Shown: positions 8,973 through 18,377 of the stretch, piece after piece | Numbering within the stretch: position 1 is the first letter of the stretch | How the letters are laid out: each line of letters begins with the position of its first letter | Assembly (NCBI GenBank): GCA_900100245.1 | Contig: FNEU01000001.1 | Span: 62,001-126,000 of the forward strand | Direction: 5' to 3' | DNA from: Lachnospiraceae bacterium G41 | Lineage (GTDB): Bacteria; Bacillota; Clostridia; Lachnospirales; Lachnospiraceae | DNA length: 64,000 bases | The notes under the pieces: model-generated | The model's input: only the letters and a program-made list of their open reading frames with translations | Database searches by the model: none | What the model was told of the DNA's origin: nothing | Translations under genes and position numbers: made by a program

Positions 8973-10577
8973 TTAATTATTTATAATACTTTCCGCAACT
9001 TTCATGCCGTCAATTGCGGCAGATACTATTCCTCCGGCATATCCGGCGCCTTCTCCGCATGGGAAAATACCTTTTATATTGCTTTCATAATTTTCGTTTC
9101 TTAACATTTTAACAGGTGAAGAGCTTCTTGTTTCCGCTCCCGCAAGCAAAGGATTAACGCTTGCATAACCTTTTATTATATTATCATAATCAAGCATTGC
9201 TTCACAGAATGCTTTATTTATAAAATCAGGATAAATCTTCGTTACATCGGTAAATGAATATTTGCCTTTAATTGCTTCATCGGGATTTATCTTACATTCT
9301 TCAAATTCTAATTCGCAATCTGCTTTAAAATCCACAAAGAATGTCTTTAATTCACTGATAGGAATGCTACCGTTTCCTGCATTAAAGGTTTTCTCTTCGA
9401 TTTCCCTCTGCATTTTCATTCCTGATAAAACATCCGAACCATCAAGATCTTCTTTGTTTATCTGGACTATAATCGCACTGTTTGCGTATCCGGAATCTCT
9501 CTTAAACTCACTCATTCCGTTAACGCAAAGCTTATTTTCTTCACTCGAAGCATTTACCACATATCCGCCGGGACACATACAGAATGAGTATACTCCACGA
9601 TTACCCTGATGCGTTAGTTTATATGGAGATGGTTCGAGATCTTCATAAAGGTTCTCAAAATCGTAACCGTATTGAGCCTTGTCTATAAAAGACTGATCAT
9701 GTATTACACGAAAGCCCATGGCAAAGGGTTTTGTTTCCATCGAAAGCTTGCTTGACAGATACTCAAATGTATTTCTTGATGAATGACCAATTGCAAGAAT
9801 AAGTTTGTCACATGGTAAAACGCTTTCTTCAAAAGTGTATACGTCTTTTATAGTTATTTCTTTTATATTTCCTTTAGATTCATTGAAAGAAACGAATTCT
9901 TTTGAAAATAAGAATTTAACGCCTCTTTTAATTAAATCTTCTCTTAAATTCTTAATGACTGTTCTTAAAACATCCGTACCGATATGCGGCTTTGAATCAT
10001 AAAGAATGTTTTCCGAGGCACCGTATTTAACAAATATGTTTAATACGAATTCTTTTCTTCCGGCAGAATCTTTAATGCCTGTATTAAGCTTACCGTCGGA
10101 AAATGTTCCTGCTCCGCCTTCTCCAAATTGTACATTGGAGAATACATCAAGTTTTCCGCCTTCAAAAAACTCTTCTACGTCTTTTATACGCTCTTCTACG
10201 CATTTTCCCTTATCAATGATTACGGGTTTAAATCCAGCTTCGGATAAAATTAGAGCTGTAAACAAACCTGCAGGTCCCATTCCGACAATAACAATGTTTG
10301 AATCACTATTATTATTTCTTTTTGGAACTTTATAAGGTTTTGCTATGTATTCGGAAATGTTTTTATATTTTCGTAAAAGATTTTTCTCTACCTTTTCGTC
10401 AGCTTTAAAAGATACGGAATAAACATATTTAATATCGCTTTTATCTCTTGCATCCAGTGATTTTTTTAGGATTAGAAAGTTGGATATTTCAGAGTTTTGA
10501 CAATATTTTGAAGTGACATATTCTTTTATGTCGATTTTTTGTTTTGCACTGATTTTAATTGAATCGATTTTAATCAT
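8973..10577 (-). CDS. Uncharacterised FAD-dependent dehydrogenase (COG2509 type)
   Basis: The N-terminal ~90 residues form a small helical/beta domain. A Rossmann FAD-binding motif follows, VIVGMGPAGLFTALILSEAG. Then comes the family signature GGKLDVFSNVQFGEGGAGTFSDGKL and a C-terminal FAD-contacting GEGAGYAGGIVSAAIDG. This pattern belongs to the widespread COG2509 FAD-dependent dehydrogenases of unknown substrate, distantly related to geranylgeranyl reductase-like and HI0933 flavoproteins. CMCPGGYV near residue 330 is also typical of the family. It lies between the flippase-like gene and proB with 30-bp gaps and a poor ribosome site, perhaps read as part of a longer transcript. No reaction can be assigned. 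Confidence 0.88.
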   Translation of the reverse strand: MIKIDSIKISAKQKIDIKEYVTSKYCQNSEISNFLILKKSLDARDKSDIKYVYSVSFKADEKVEKNLLRKYKNISEYIAKPYKVPKRNNNSDSNIVIVGMGPAGLFTALILSEAGFKPVIIDKGKCVEERIKDVEEFFEGGKLDVFSNVQFGEGGAGTFSDGKLNTGIKDSAGRKEFVLNIFVKYGASENILYDSKPHIGTDVLRTVIKNLREDLIKRGVKFLFSKEFVSFNESKGNIKEITIKDVYTFEESVLPCDKLILAIGHSSRNTFEYLSSKLSMETKPFAMGFRVIHDQSFIDKAQYGYDFENLYEDLEPSPYKLTHQGNRGVYSFCMCPGGYVVNASSEENKLCVNGMSEFKRDSGYANSAIIVQINKEDLDGSDVLSGMKMQREIEEKTFNAGNGSIPISELKTFFVDFKADCELEFEECKINPDEAIKGKYSFTDVTKIYPDFINKAFCEAMLDYDNIIKGYASVNPLLAGAETRSSSPVKMLRNENYESNIKGIFPCGEGAGYAGGIVSAAIDGMKVAESIINN

Positions 10578-10607
10578 AAAAGTCTGAAAGTCGCCTCAAA
10601 CGTAAAC

Positions 10608-12266
10608 TTAATCTATATCTTTATATATTCCGAGTTTATGAAGAACCGAATATATCTTCGAACCGAAAGGAATTAAAGATAAATCGTATTCATTAACGCC
10701 TTTAAGCAATACAAGTGCCGTAAAGTAAATAACTATAGCAATTGCCATTGCTATGAATAAAGCTATTCTGTAATCAACCACTTTGGAAATAAGGAAGTAT
10801 GAAAGGAATGTAAATACTCCCATTATCACGGATGATATAAGCGGAATCAGGAATGTCTGCTTTATCTCCTGCTTGTAAGCGATTGTTCTGTATATAGCAA
10901 AATGATTCAGTGCACTTACGAACACTGCAAATAAAAGATTTGCGATAACAACAGAATGAATGCCCCATTTAAATACTTTAAGCATTAATAAGAGTGCAAG
11001 GAAATGAAGCACAAATGCTATAAGTGAGTTAAGTACAGGTGTTTTAAGTTTATTAAGTCCCTGTAAAATACCGTTTCCAAGTGTTGATAACGAGAAAAAG
11101 ATTACGCTGATTGAACCGTACATAAGCATTATTGCAGCAAGGTCGATTTCACCTTTGAATAAAAGCGAAATGATTGGTTTGCCAAGTATTGCAAGGCCGA
11201 ATGCAGCAGGGATTGATATAATCATCGTAACTCTGATAACCGTAGCCATCTTGCTTCTTGCAGACACATAATCCTTATTTTCGATACTGCCGGTAAGAGA
11301 TGGAATAATGGCAGAACACATAGCATTCGCAAGAGCAATCGGAAGTGTAATCATAAGCTTATATTTACCGGAATAAACGCCCCAGTAAAATGATTTTAAA
11401 TCACTCTCGCCGACTTTAATCATATGATGATTAAATACGGACTGATCGACTACACCACAGATATTGTACATTACAGAGCAAAGAATCATCGGAATAGCTG
11501 TTCTTAAAATAAGAATAAGCACATCAAGGAATGTATCTCTGTTCTTGGAAGTATCGGCTATTACTCTTTTTTCGATGGCATTCTTGTTATGCATATAAAA
11601 ATATATCATAAGAAGAAGACCTGCCAGAGCTCCGACACCGCAGCCGATTGTGGCTCCCGCGGCGCCTAAAGCCGAAGCATAATTCTCATTCATCATGAGA
11701 TTACCGTACTTGGTACCTACACCAAATAAAAGCTTTGCAGCCGATAAAGATACAATTACAAGTATTATCTGCTCAAGAAGCTGCGATAATGCGGTAAAAT
11801 GCATGATTCCGAGGCCTTGGAAATAACCTCTGAATACAGCCATCAAAGCAACTACAAATATGGTAGGAGCCAGAACTCTCATAGCCATTGTACTCATGGC
11901 TTCGCCCATAATGGTCGTAGAAAAGAAATCCGCGAAAATAAATACCGTTAAACTGAAGAAACCGCCGGAAATAATCGCAAAAAGCAAAGCACCTTCAAAT
12001 ACTTTCTGCATTTTCTTATACTGTCCCCTGCTCTGTCTTTGTGCAATTAATTTGCTGACAGCTGCCGGAAGTGAATATGAAGAAAGAATAAGAATTATCG
12101 AATAAAATTCGTAAGCGGCCGCATAATAACCGTTTCCGATATCTCCGATAATGTTGGTAAGTGGAACTCTTCTGGCAATACCGATGATTCTGCAAAGAAT
12201 TCCGGCTATCGCTAAGATAGAGCCCTGTACAACTATTCCTTTGGCAATTTTCTTTTTGTCAGACAT
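10608..12266 (-). CDS. MATE/MOP-superfamily polysaccharide or lipid II flippase (SpoVB/YtgP-like)
   Basis: A 552-residue integral membrane protein with about 14 hydrophobic segments. The N-terminus (KGIVVQGSILAIAGILCRIIGIARRVPL, starting near residue 9 and split here only by the family motif RIIGIARR) is characteristic of the SpoVB/YtgP branch of the MOP flippases. In Bacillus YtgP acts as the lipid II flippase MurJ, while SpoVB serves spore cortex synthesis; sequence alone does not separate the two here. Because no sporulation genes surround it, a housekeeping role in peptidoglycan precursor export is the simpler reading. It follows rlmH by 16 bp. Confidence 0.88.
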   Translation of the reverse strand: MSDKKKIAKGIVVQGSILAIAGILCRIIGIARRVPLTNIIGDIGNGYYAAAYEFYSIILILSSYSLPAAVSKLIAQRQSRGQYKKMQKVFEGALLFAIISGGFFSLTVFIFADFFSTTIMGEAMSTMAMRVLAPTIFVVALMAVFRGYFQGLGIMHFTALSQLLEQIILVIVSLSAAKLLFGVGTKYGNLMMNENYASALGAAGATIGCGVGALAGLLLMIYFYMHNKNAIEKRVIADTSKNRDTFLDVLILILRTAIPMILCSVMYNICGVVDQSVFNHHMIKVGESDLKSFYWGVYSGKYKLMITLPIALANAMCSAIIPSLTGSIENKDYVSARSKMATVIRVTMIISIPAAFGLAILGKPIISLLFKGEIDLAAIMLMYGSISVIFFSLSTLGNGILQGLNKLKTPVLNSLIAFVLHFLALLLMLKVFKWGIHSVVIANLLFAVFVSALNHFAIYRTIAYKQEIKQTFLIPLISSVIMGVFTFLSYFLISKVVDYRIALFIAMAIAIVIYFTALVLLKGVNEYDLSLIPFGSKIYSVLHKLGIYKDID

Positions 12267-12282
12267 TTATTTTTCCTAACCC

Positions 12283-12762
12283 TTATTTATGATAAGGCTC
12301 GTTATTTATTATCTTAAAACTTCTGTAAATTTGTTCGAGCAAAACGACTCTCATCAACTGATGAGGAAAAGTCATATCGGAAAATGATAGTTTCTCATTT
12401 GAAATCTTTTTAACCGAATCCGACAGTCCCAATGATCCGCCGATAATAAAGCAGATATTGCTGTAACCTTTTATGCAAAGGTTTTCGATATTCTTCGAAA
12501 AAGAAAGAGAATCATATTTCTTTCCTTCGATTTCAAGCGTGATTACGTAAGCTGATGAAGGTATTTTCTTAAGAATTCTCTCTCCTTCTTTTTCTTTTAT
12601 GATAGTTTCTAAAGCTCTGCTTAAATTCTGTTCGGCTTCTTCGTCGTCAACTTCAATAATGTTTAATTTACAAAATTTGGAAAGCCGTTTAGAATATTCC
12701 GAAACGGCTTCCCTGAAAAATTTTTCTTTAATTTTACCGACACATATTACGGTTACATTCAT
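12283..12762 (-). CDS. rlmH: 23S rRNA pseudouridine-1915 N3-methyltransferase RlmH
   Basis: RlmH methylates pseudouridine 1915 in helix 69 of 23S rRNA using SAM. At 159 residues it has the exact family length. The start VICVGKIKEKFFREAVSEY, the SAM-binding knot FIIGGSLGLSDSV and the C-terminal FPHQLMRVVLLEQIYRSFKI all fit this SPOUT-class enzyme. The ATG at 12762 overlaps the stop of the upstream zinc-ribbon gene by four bases (ATGA), so it is translationally coupled to it. Confidence 0.97.
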   Translation of the reverse strand: MNVTVICVGKIKEKFFREAVSEYSKRLSKFCKLNIIEVDDEEAEQNLSRALETIIKEKEGERILKKIPSSAYVITLEIEGKKYDSLSFSKNIENLCIKGYSNICFIIGGSLGLSDSVKKISNEKLSFSDMTFPHQLMRVVLLEQIYRSFKIINNEPYHK

Positions 12763-13562
12763 TCGAAAATATCTCCGTAATACTTGTCAATCATAAGATC
12801 TGCAAGGCTTTCGCTTACATTAGGAAATTCCTGAGAAATAAGATATTTAATCTTGGCATTTCTCTTAAAGAAATTGGTCTGTTCGTCATCCGTTATCTCT
12901 AGATCGGAATCGATGAAGCTCATTGTAATTGTCTTTTTAAACCACTCTTCGAATTCAACGTTTTCCTTATTCTCGTCTACGGCTTTGACTTTATAATCCT
13001 TATATCTTGTCAGCGAATGAATACCGAAGTATATAAACAAGCCAAAGAAAAGGAACATAATTACATCAATGATGTAAGATACAAGTCCGTGAGGCTTTAA
13101 AGGTAATACGCCCGCAAGTAAAAGACCTATAAATATGCATCCTAAAGAACCCATTACAATGAGCATGATACCGGTTGATAAATATTCTCCGGCTTTATCT
13201 TTTTTGGACACGTATTCTGTTTCCTGCTTTTCTTCCATCTGTCGTCTTAAAAGCTCCGCCTTTATTTTTTCAATTTCTTCGGGGCTGGGCTCTTTTGTGA
13301 CTCTCGAAACAAAAGCTTCTTGTTCAATCGCCTCATCATCATTGCCTTCGGAATTAATAGTTGTCTCAGTTGAACCGAATTCATCTTCTTCGGTTAATCT
13401 TGCATAATCCTCGAAGCTCATAAAAATAGATGAATCAGGCTTGTCGTTAATTTCTTCCTGACGTTTTTTACTCTCAAGTGATTCGACAAGCGGAACTTTA
13501 CAGTCCGCACAAATTGTAAATCCTTCTCTGTATTCTGCTTTACATTTAGGACAAAAAGGCAT
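12759..13562 (-). CDS. Zinc-ribbon membrane protein, function unknown
   Basis: A 267-residue protein. Residues 4-21 hold a C-x2-C...C-x2-C zinc ribbon (CPKC, CADC). A charged, glutamate-rich cytosolic region follows up to about 125. Two hydrophobic segments come next (about 133-155 and 165-180), then a soluble C-terminal domain of about 80 residues rich in acidic and aromatic residues. I do not recognise the C-terminal domain. It is coupled to rlmH by a four-base overlap and follows nfnB by two bases. The zinc ribbon plus membrane layout resembles the protein at 15869-17476 on the other side of nfnAB. Confidence 0.75.
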   Translation of the reverse strand: MPFCPKCKAEYREGFTICADCKVPLVESLESKKRQEEINDKPDSSIFMSFEDYARLTEEDEFGSTETTINSEGNDDEAIEQEAFVSRVTKEPSPEEIEKIKAELLRRQMEEKQETEYVSKKDKAGEYLSTGIMLIVMGSLGCIFIGLLLAGVLPLKPHGLVSYIIDVIMFLFFGLFIYFGIHSLTRYKDYKVKAVDENKENVEFEEWFKKTITMSFIDSDLEITDDEQTNFFKRNAKIKYLISQEFPNVSESLADLMIDKYYGDIFE

Positions 13563-13564
13563 TT

Positions 13565-14953
13565 TTAGTTTTCCTTCCCTGAAAGATATTCATCAATACC
13601 CTTAGCAGCGCATCTGCCTGCACCCATTGCTAAGATAACCGTTGCAGCACCTGTAACCGCATCACCGCCTGCGAAAACGCCTTCCTTGGAAGTCTCGCCG
13701 TTTTCTTCTTTAACAACGATACACTTTCTTCTGTTAATTTCAAGACCCTTGGTGGTTGATGAAATAAGAGGATTAGGTGATGTACCGAGTGACATGATTA
13801 CAGCATCACATTCAATTTCAAATTCGGAACCGGGGATTTCAACAGGGCTTCTTCTGCCGCTCTCGTCAGGCTCGCCGAGTTCCATTTTGATACATTTAAT
13901 ACCGCAAACCCATCCGTTCTCATCGGATAAGATTTCAACGGGATTTGTAAGAAGGTTAAAGATAATGCCTTCTTCTTTTGCATGATGTACTTCTTCTACT
14001 CTGGCAGGAAGTTCTTCCTCGCTTCTTCTGTAAACGATATGTACTTCACTACCAAGTCTTAAAGCTGTTCTTGCAGCATCCATAGCAACGTTACCGCCGC
14101 CTACTACAACAACTTTCTTACCGATCATGATAGGTGTTTCAGCATCTCTGAAAGCCTTCATAAGGTTTGAACGTGTAAGATATTCGTTAGCTGAGAATAC
14201 GCCGTTTGCATTCTCTCCGGGAATTCCCATGAACTTGGGAAGACCGGCGCCAGAACCGATAAATACAGCTTCAAATCCATATTTGTCAATAAGTTCGTCA
14301 ATCGTAAAAGATTTGCCGATAATTGTATTTTTCTCGAATTTAACGCCGAGGGCTTTAACGTTTTCGATTTCTTTTTTAACAACCTTCTCTTTGGGAAGTC
14401 TAAATTCGGGAATACCGTATACAAGTACGCCGCCGAGTTCATGTAAAGCTTCGAATACTGTTACGTCATAACCAAGCTTTGCAAGGTCGCCTGCACAGGA
14501 TAAACCTGAAGGGCCCGAACCGATAACTGCAACCTTCTTATTCTTCTTTTCTGCATTAACTGTAGGCTTTACACCATTTTCAAAAGCCCAGTCAGCTACG
14601 AAACGCTCAAGCTTACCGATGGATACGGGTTCACCTTTTATGCCTCTGATACACTTGCCTTCGCACTGGCTTTCCTGAGGACATACACGTCCGCAAACTG
14701 CGGGAAGTGATGAAGATTTGGAAATAACATCATATGCTTCCTTGAAATTGCCTTCTTTTACTTCTTTTATGAAGTCAGGTATTGAAATGGATACGGGGCA
14801 TCCTTTAACGCACTGTGCATTCTTACAGTTAAGACATCTGGATGCTTCTTCCATTGCTTCTTCTTTATTGTAACCGAGGCAGACTTCCTCAAAATTGGTA
14901 GCTCTTACCTTGGGATCCTGCTCTCTGATGGGAACTTTCTTTAATACGTCCAT
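13565..14953 (-). CDS. nfnB: Electron-bifurcating NADP transhydrogenase large subunit NfnB (GltD-like)
   Basis: The N-terminal domain has two cysteine groups for [4Fe-4S] clusters: CLNCKNAQCVKGCP near residues 38-51, and CGRVCPQESQCEGKC near 90-105. An FAD Rossmann motif (VIGSGPSGLSCAGDLAKLGY) and an NADPH-binding motif (VVVGGGNVAMDAARTALRLG) follow, as in glutamate synthase small subunits. The preceding gene is an NfnA-like flavoprotein, and the two share one base (TAATG). That pairing indicates NfnAB (NADH-dependent reduced ferredoxin:NADP+ oxidoreductase) rather than a true glutamate synthase, because no large GltB subunit is present. Older annotations call such genes gltA or sudA. Confidence 0.88.
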   Translation of the reverse strand: MDVLKKVPIREQDPKVRATNFEEVCLGYNKEEAMEEASRCLNCKNAQCVKGCPVSISIPDFIKEVKEGNFKEAYDVISKSSSLPAVCGRVCPQESQCEGKCIRGIKGEPVSIGKLERFVADWAFENGVKPTVNAEKKNKKVAVIGSGPSGLSCAGDLAKLGYDVTVFEALHELGGVLVYGIPEFRLPKEKVVKKEIENVKALGVKFEKNTIIGKSFTIDELIDKYGFEAVFIGSGAGLPKFMGIPGENANGVFSANEYLTRSNLMKAFRDAETPIMIGKKVVVVGGGNVAMDAARTALRLGSEVHIVYRRSEEELPARVEEVHHAKEEGIIFNLLTNPVEILSDENGWVCGIKCIKMELGEPDESGRRSPVEIPGSEFEIECDAVIMSLGTSPNPLISSTTKGLEINRRKCIVVKEENGETSKEGVFAGGDAVTGAATVILAMGAGRCAAKGIDEYLSGKEN

Positions 14954-15843
14954 TAATTATCACCTCCGCAATTACCGCATCCGCCATGGTGCGTATCGCC
15001 TTCCTTTGCTTCAAGATACTTTCTGCCCTCAGCAGTCTTATAAATCTGTGTTCTCTTCATTGCTTCATCGAAATTAACGAGATGTCCGTCAAATTCAGGT
15101 CCGTCAACACAAGCAAATTTAACGGAGTCGCCAACTGTAAGTCTGCAGGCACCGCACATACCTGTACCGTCAACCATTATAGGGTTCATTGAAACAATGG
15201 TCTTAAGTTCAAGCTTCTTGGTTAAGAGGCATACAAATTTCATCATGATCATAGGACCGATAGTTATGCAAAGGTCATATTTCTTGCCTTCTGCATAAAG
15301 ATCTTCGATTACCTTTGTAACCATACCCTGTCTCTTATAACTTCCGTCATCTGTAGTAATGTAAAGTGTACCCGCAACGGCTTCCATTTCTTCTTCCATG
15401 ATAAGAAGGTCTTTTGTTTTGGCACCGACAATAACGTCAGCGTCTACACCGTGCTCATGAAGCCATTTAACCTGAGGATAAACGGGAGCTGTTCCTAGAC
15501 CGCCTGCAACAAAAAGAATCTTTTTCTGCTTTAACTCATCAATTGGAGTATCGATTAAATCCGAAGGTCTTCCGAGAGGTCCTACGAAATCGCAGAAAGC
15601 ATCACCGGTTTTAAGATATTTCATCTTATAGGTGGATGCACCGATAATCTGTACAACTATGGTGATTGTTTCTTTTTCTCTGTCATAATCGCAGATTGTA
15701 AGAGGGATTCTCTCTGACTCCTCATCCGTTCTGACGATTACGAACTGACCGGGTTCGCAATTTGCCGCTACATTCGGAGCTTTTACGACAAATTCGTAGA
15801 TCAAATCTGCCACAAGTTCCTTGGCTTCTAAAATACTGTACAT
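14953..15843 (-). CDS. nfnA: NfnA-type FAD/NAD and [2Fe-2S] subunit (dihydroorotate dehydrogenase electron-transfer-like)
   Basis: A 296-residue ferredoxin reductase-like protein. The FAD-binding part is at the N-terminus (RIPLTICDYD near residue 45), and the NAD-binding part contains FVAGGLGTAPVYPQ. The C-terminal cysteine group DGTGMCGACRLTV with a later FACVDGPEF binds the [2Fe-2S] cluster typical of NfnA and PyrK. The tail HHGGCGNCGGDN carries two more cysteines. Overlap by one base with nfnB (TAATG) supports a two-subunit complex that couples NADH and ferredoxin oxidation to NADPH formation. Sulfide dehydrogenase subunit B is an alternative name for the same family. Confidence 0.88.
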   Translation of the reverse strand: MYSILEAKELVADLIYEFVVKAPNVAANCEPGQFVIVRTDEESERIPLTICDYDREKETITIVVQIIGASTYKMKYLKTGDAFCDFVGPLGRPSDLIDTPIDELKQKKILFVAGGLGTAPVYPQVKWLHEHGVDADVIVGAKTKDLLIMEEEMEAVAGTLYITTDDGSYKRQGMVTKVIEDLYAEGKKYDLCITIGPMIMMKFVCLLTKKLELKTIVSMNPIMVDGTGMCGACRLTVGDSVKFACVDGPEFDGHLVNFDEAMKRTQIYKTAEGRKYLEAKEGDTHHGGCGNCGGDN

Positions 15844-15868
15844 TACTTTTCCTTTCCTTTCCGTAAAC

Positions 15869-17476
15869 CTAGTACTCTGTGTTTACACTTCTTTCTTTTA
15901 TAATGTAATAATCGCCTTTAGCATTTATTTCAAGAGTTCCGTAATCATTAGGGTCATTTGCGTTTACCGCAAATCTAAGACCGGTAAGTGATCTCAAATC
16001 ATCATTTGCGGTATCTACATAATACTCATTGATTACATAGTAAATCGTTCCCTTAAGATTAAGTGCATCTTCAATAATATATTCAAATTTACCCTGAGCG
16101 GTTGTGGCCTTACCGTCGGTATCAACCAATCCGCCGAGTGAATATCTGTAAACAGTCGCAATATTGGCCGCTTCAGCCCACGAAACAGTAGCATCGTCAA
16201 TTTTCACATTGTATTTTCTTGTAATAATGGTACTCGGTATGCCTTCTTCGTTATATGAAATAAATCTGAATTCCGAAGGACCCATGGGCATTATCAGAGG
16301 ATATTCGTAAAGAGTTGCGAACTGATCGGGATCGACTCTTTCTTCTTCTTTTACGTTTGCTCTGTAGCATACATAATAAGTCTCGCAATCGACATCCGAA
16401 TCAACCTTTATTAAAATAGGCACGTTGTATGAACCCGATTCAATGGAAACCTGAGGAGCCAAAGGTATCTTGACCTTGATATTGTACTTGGCTTCGTTTA
16501 TTTCGCTGATTACACCGAATTCATTGACGAATATCGCTTTAATATCGTATTCGCCCGATTCAAGATAAATGGGTTCGGTATAAAGAAGCGAATTTTCATC
16601 AGGATCCGAACCGTCGGTTGTGTAATAAACATAACCGTTTATCGCACTTGTAAGTTCAAGATAAAGCGTTTCGTCATATTCGCCTTCTTTGTATGAAAAC
16701 TCCGGTTTTTTGCAGAGATATTCCTGGAATTTCGATACAATCTCATCATCGTTACATGATAAAAGAAGGTCGTTTATACCTTTCCAGTCCTGATTTTCAT
16801 AATAAATATTAAATATTCTCTCGTAAGTATCGGTAGCAAGATCGGGATTTTCGTTTGCTATTTCTTTTAGGATAAAAATAGCATTATTGTCCTGTCCGTC
16901 GTATAAATAGCAGTTTGAAACGGCAAATTTAATCTCTGTATTGTTGGGATCTTTTTCAATTGCCTTTTCGTAATAATCAATTGCTGTTTCATAGTCCTTG
17001 TTTCTGTAAGAGGTCTCAGCCTGCTCAATCAGATACTCTACGGACTGTCTGTTAATTAATTTTTTAACTCCGAAAATGCATACAAAGATAAAACCGATAA
17101 ACAGAAGCACTACGAATAATACAACAATTTTCGTAAAAATGCTTCTGCTCCAGAAATCAAACACCGAAAGAACCAAATCTTTGATGGCGCCTACTTCGTT
17201 CGGATCTTCCTCATCCCATTCTTCTACAGAATCGATTACCTGCTCTCTCGAAACGTGCTTATTCTTTTCATAATATTCGTTTCTGGTTTTGGGAACCTTT
17301 TTCTGCTTTTTGACCTCTCCTACATCGATTTCCTTTGTATGGTCAAAAACACCGTCGATATCTACCGAGAGATCGACATCGGGATCATATTCGGGAACTA
17401 TATTTATTTCTTCACCGCACACTTCGCAGAAAAGATTACCTTCCTCCAAGTGTGAACCGCAGTTAGGACATTTCAT
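15869..17476 (-). CDS. Zinc-ribbon, single-pass membrane protein with TPR and CHB_HEX-like repeats
   Basis: 535 residues. A zinc ribbon (C3, C6, C17, C20) is followed by an acidic cytosolic stretch and one membrane helix near residues 117-140 (IVVLFVVLLFIGFIFVCIF). Outside the membrane are TPR-like helices (about 150-240; SYRNKDYETAIDYYEKAIEKDPNN is a textbook repeat). Two beta repeats follow, like the C-terminal domain of chitobiase (YYTTDGSDPDENSLLYTEPI). The last ~110 residues form an unrecognised domain. Similar zinc-ribbon-TM-extracellular proteins are common in Lachnospiraceae. A surface or envelope sensing role is inference. The gene lies between folD and nfnA with short gaps. Confidence 0.75.
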   Translation of the reverse strand: MKCPNCGSHLEEGNLFCEVCGEEINIVPEYDPDVDLSVDIDGVFDHTKEIDVGEVKKQKKVPKTRNEYYEKNKHVSREQVIDSVEEWDEEDPNEVGAIKDLVLSVFDFWSRSIFTKIVVLFVVLLFIGFIFVCIFGVKKLINRQSVEYLIEQAETSYRNKDYETAIDYYEKAIEKDPNNTEIKFAVSNCYLYDGQDNNAIFILKEIANENPDLATDTYERIFNIYYENQDWKGINDLLLSCNDDEIVSKFQEYLCKKPEFSYKEGEYDETLYLELTSAINGYVYYTTDGSDPDENSLLYTEPIYLESGEYDIKAIFVNEFGVISEINEAKYNIKVKIPLAPQVSIESGSYNVPILIKVDSDVDCETYYVCYRANVKEEERVDPDQFATLYEYPLIMPMGPSEFRFISYNEEGIPSTIITRKYNVKIDDATVSWAEAANIATVYRYSLGGLVDTDGKATTAQGKFEYIIEDALNLKGTIYYVINEYYVDTANDDLRSLTGLRFAVNANDPNDYGTLEINAKGDYYIIKERSVNTEY

Positions 17477-17486
17477 ATGTTTTTCC

Positions 17487-18329
17487 TTACTCTACTGAAT
17501 TTACAAGATTACTCATTAACATTGCTATGGTCATAGGGCCAACGCCGCCGGGAACAGGTGTAATCTTACCTGCAACGGGCTCAACGCTTTCAAAATCAAC
17601 GTCACCGCAAAGCTTTTTGCTGTTAGGATCCACTCTGTGAATACCTACATCGATTACCGTTGCACCTTCTTTTACATAAGATGAATCAATCATCTTAGGC
17701 TTGCCGATAGCAACTATAAGAATGTCAGCTCTCTTGGTAACATCGCTTAAATTCTTTGTTCTGGAATGACAAACGGTAACAGTTGCGTTTTCTCTAAGCA
17801 TAAGCATTGACATGGGCTTACCTACAATATTGCTTCTGCCGATTATAACGCATTCCTTACCTTCGATTTCAACATTGCTTCTTTTAAGAAGTTCAATGAT
17901 GCCTGCAGGTGTACAGGAAACAAAGCCTTTCTCTCCGATTGAAAGTCTGCCGACATTGATTGGATGAAAACCGTCAACATCCTTATCGGGATTAATTCTT
18001 CTTATAACTTCATCCTCATTAAAATGCTTGGGTAAAGGAAGCTGAACAAGAATGCCGTTAACCTTGTCGTCATTGTTGAGTTTGTCAATGAGTTCAAGAA
18101 GTTCTTCCTGTGTGGAATCTTCTTTAAGGTTATATGATAAAGAATTGGCTCCGATATATTCGCATGCTTTCTTTTTATTGCTTACATATACACTGCTGGC
18201 GGGATCTTCGCCGACCTGAATAACAGCAAGTGTTACTTCAATGCCTTTTTCTTTTAGGAGTGCAACTTTCTCTTTGCACTCGTCTTTAATCTGAGCTGAT
18301 ATAAGTTTACCGTCTATTAATTCAGCCAT
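17487..18329 (-). CDS. folD: Methylenetetrahydrofolate dehydrogenase/methenyl-THF cyclohydrolase FolD
   Basis: Bifunctional enzyme interconverting 5,10-methylene-THF, 5,10-methenyl-THF and 10-formyl-THF. 280 residues, normal length. Diagnostic segments are YVSNKKKACEYIG (catalytic Lys region), VQLPLPKHFNE, DVDGFHP, GRSNIVGKPMSMLML (NADP binding) and PVPGGVGPMTIAMLMSN. The gene lies 48 bp downstream of fhs, which supplies 10-formyl-THF, so the two form a one-carbon unit. Confidence 0.98.
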   Translation of the reverse strand: MAELIDGKLISAQIKDECKEKVALLKEKGIEVTLAVIQVGEDPASSVYVSNKKKACEYIGANSLSYNLKEDSTQEELLELIDKLNNDDKVNGILVQLPLPKHFNEDEVIRRINPDKDVDGFHPINVGRLSIGEKGFVSCTPAGIIELLKRSNVEIEGKECVIIGRSNIVGKPMSMLMLRENATVTVCHSRTKNLSDVTKRADILIVAIGKPKMIDSSYVKEGATVIDVGIHRVDPNSKKLCGDVDFESVEPVAGKITPVPGGVGPMTIAMLMSNLVNSVE

Positions 18330-18377
18330 TTTTTCCTCCGAGAATATTAAAAATTTAAATAATTGTCAAGTTTATGT

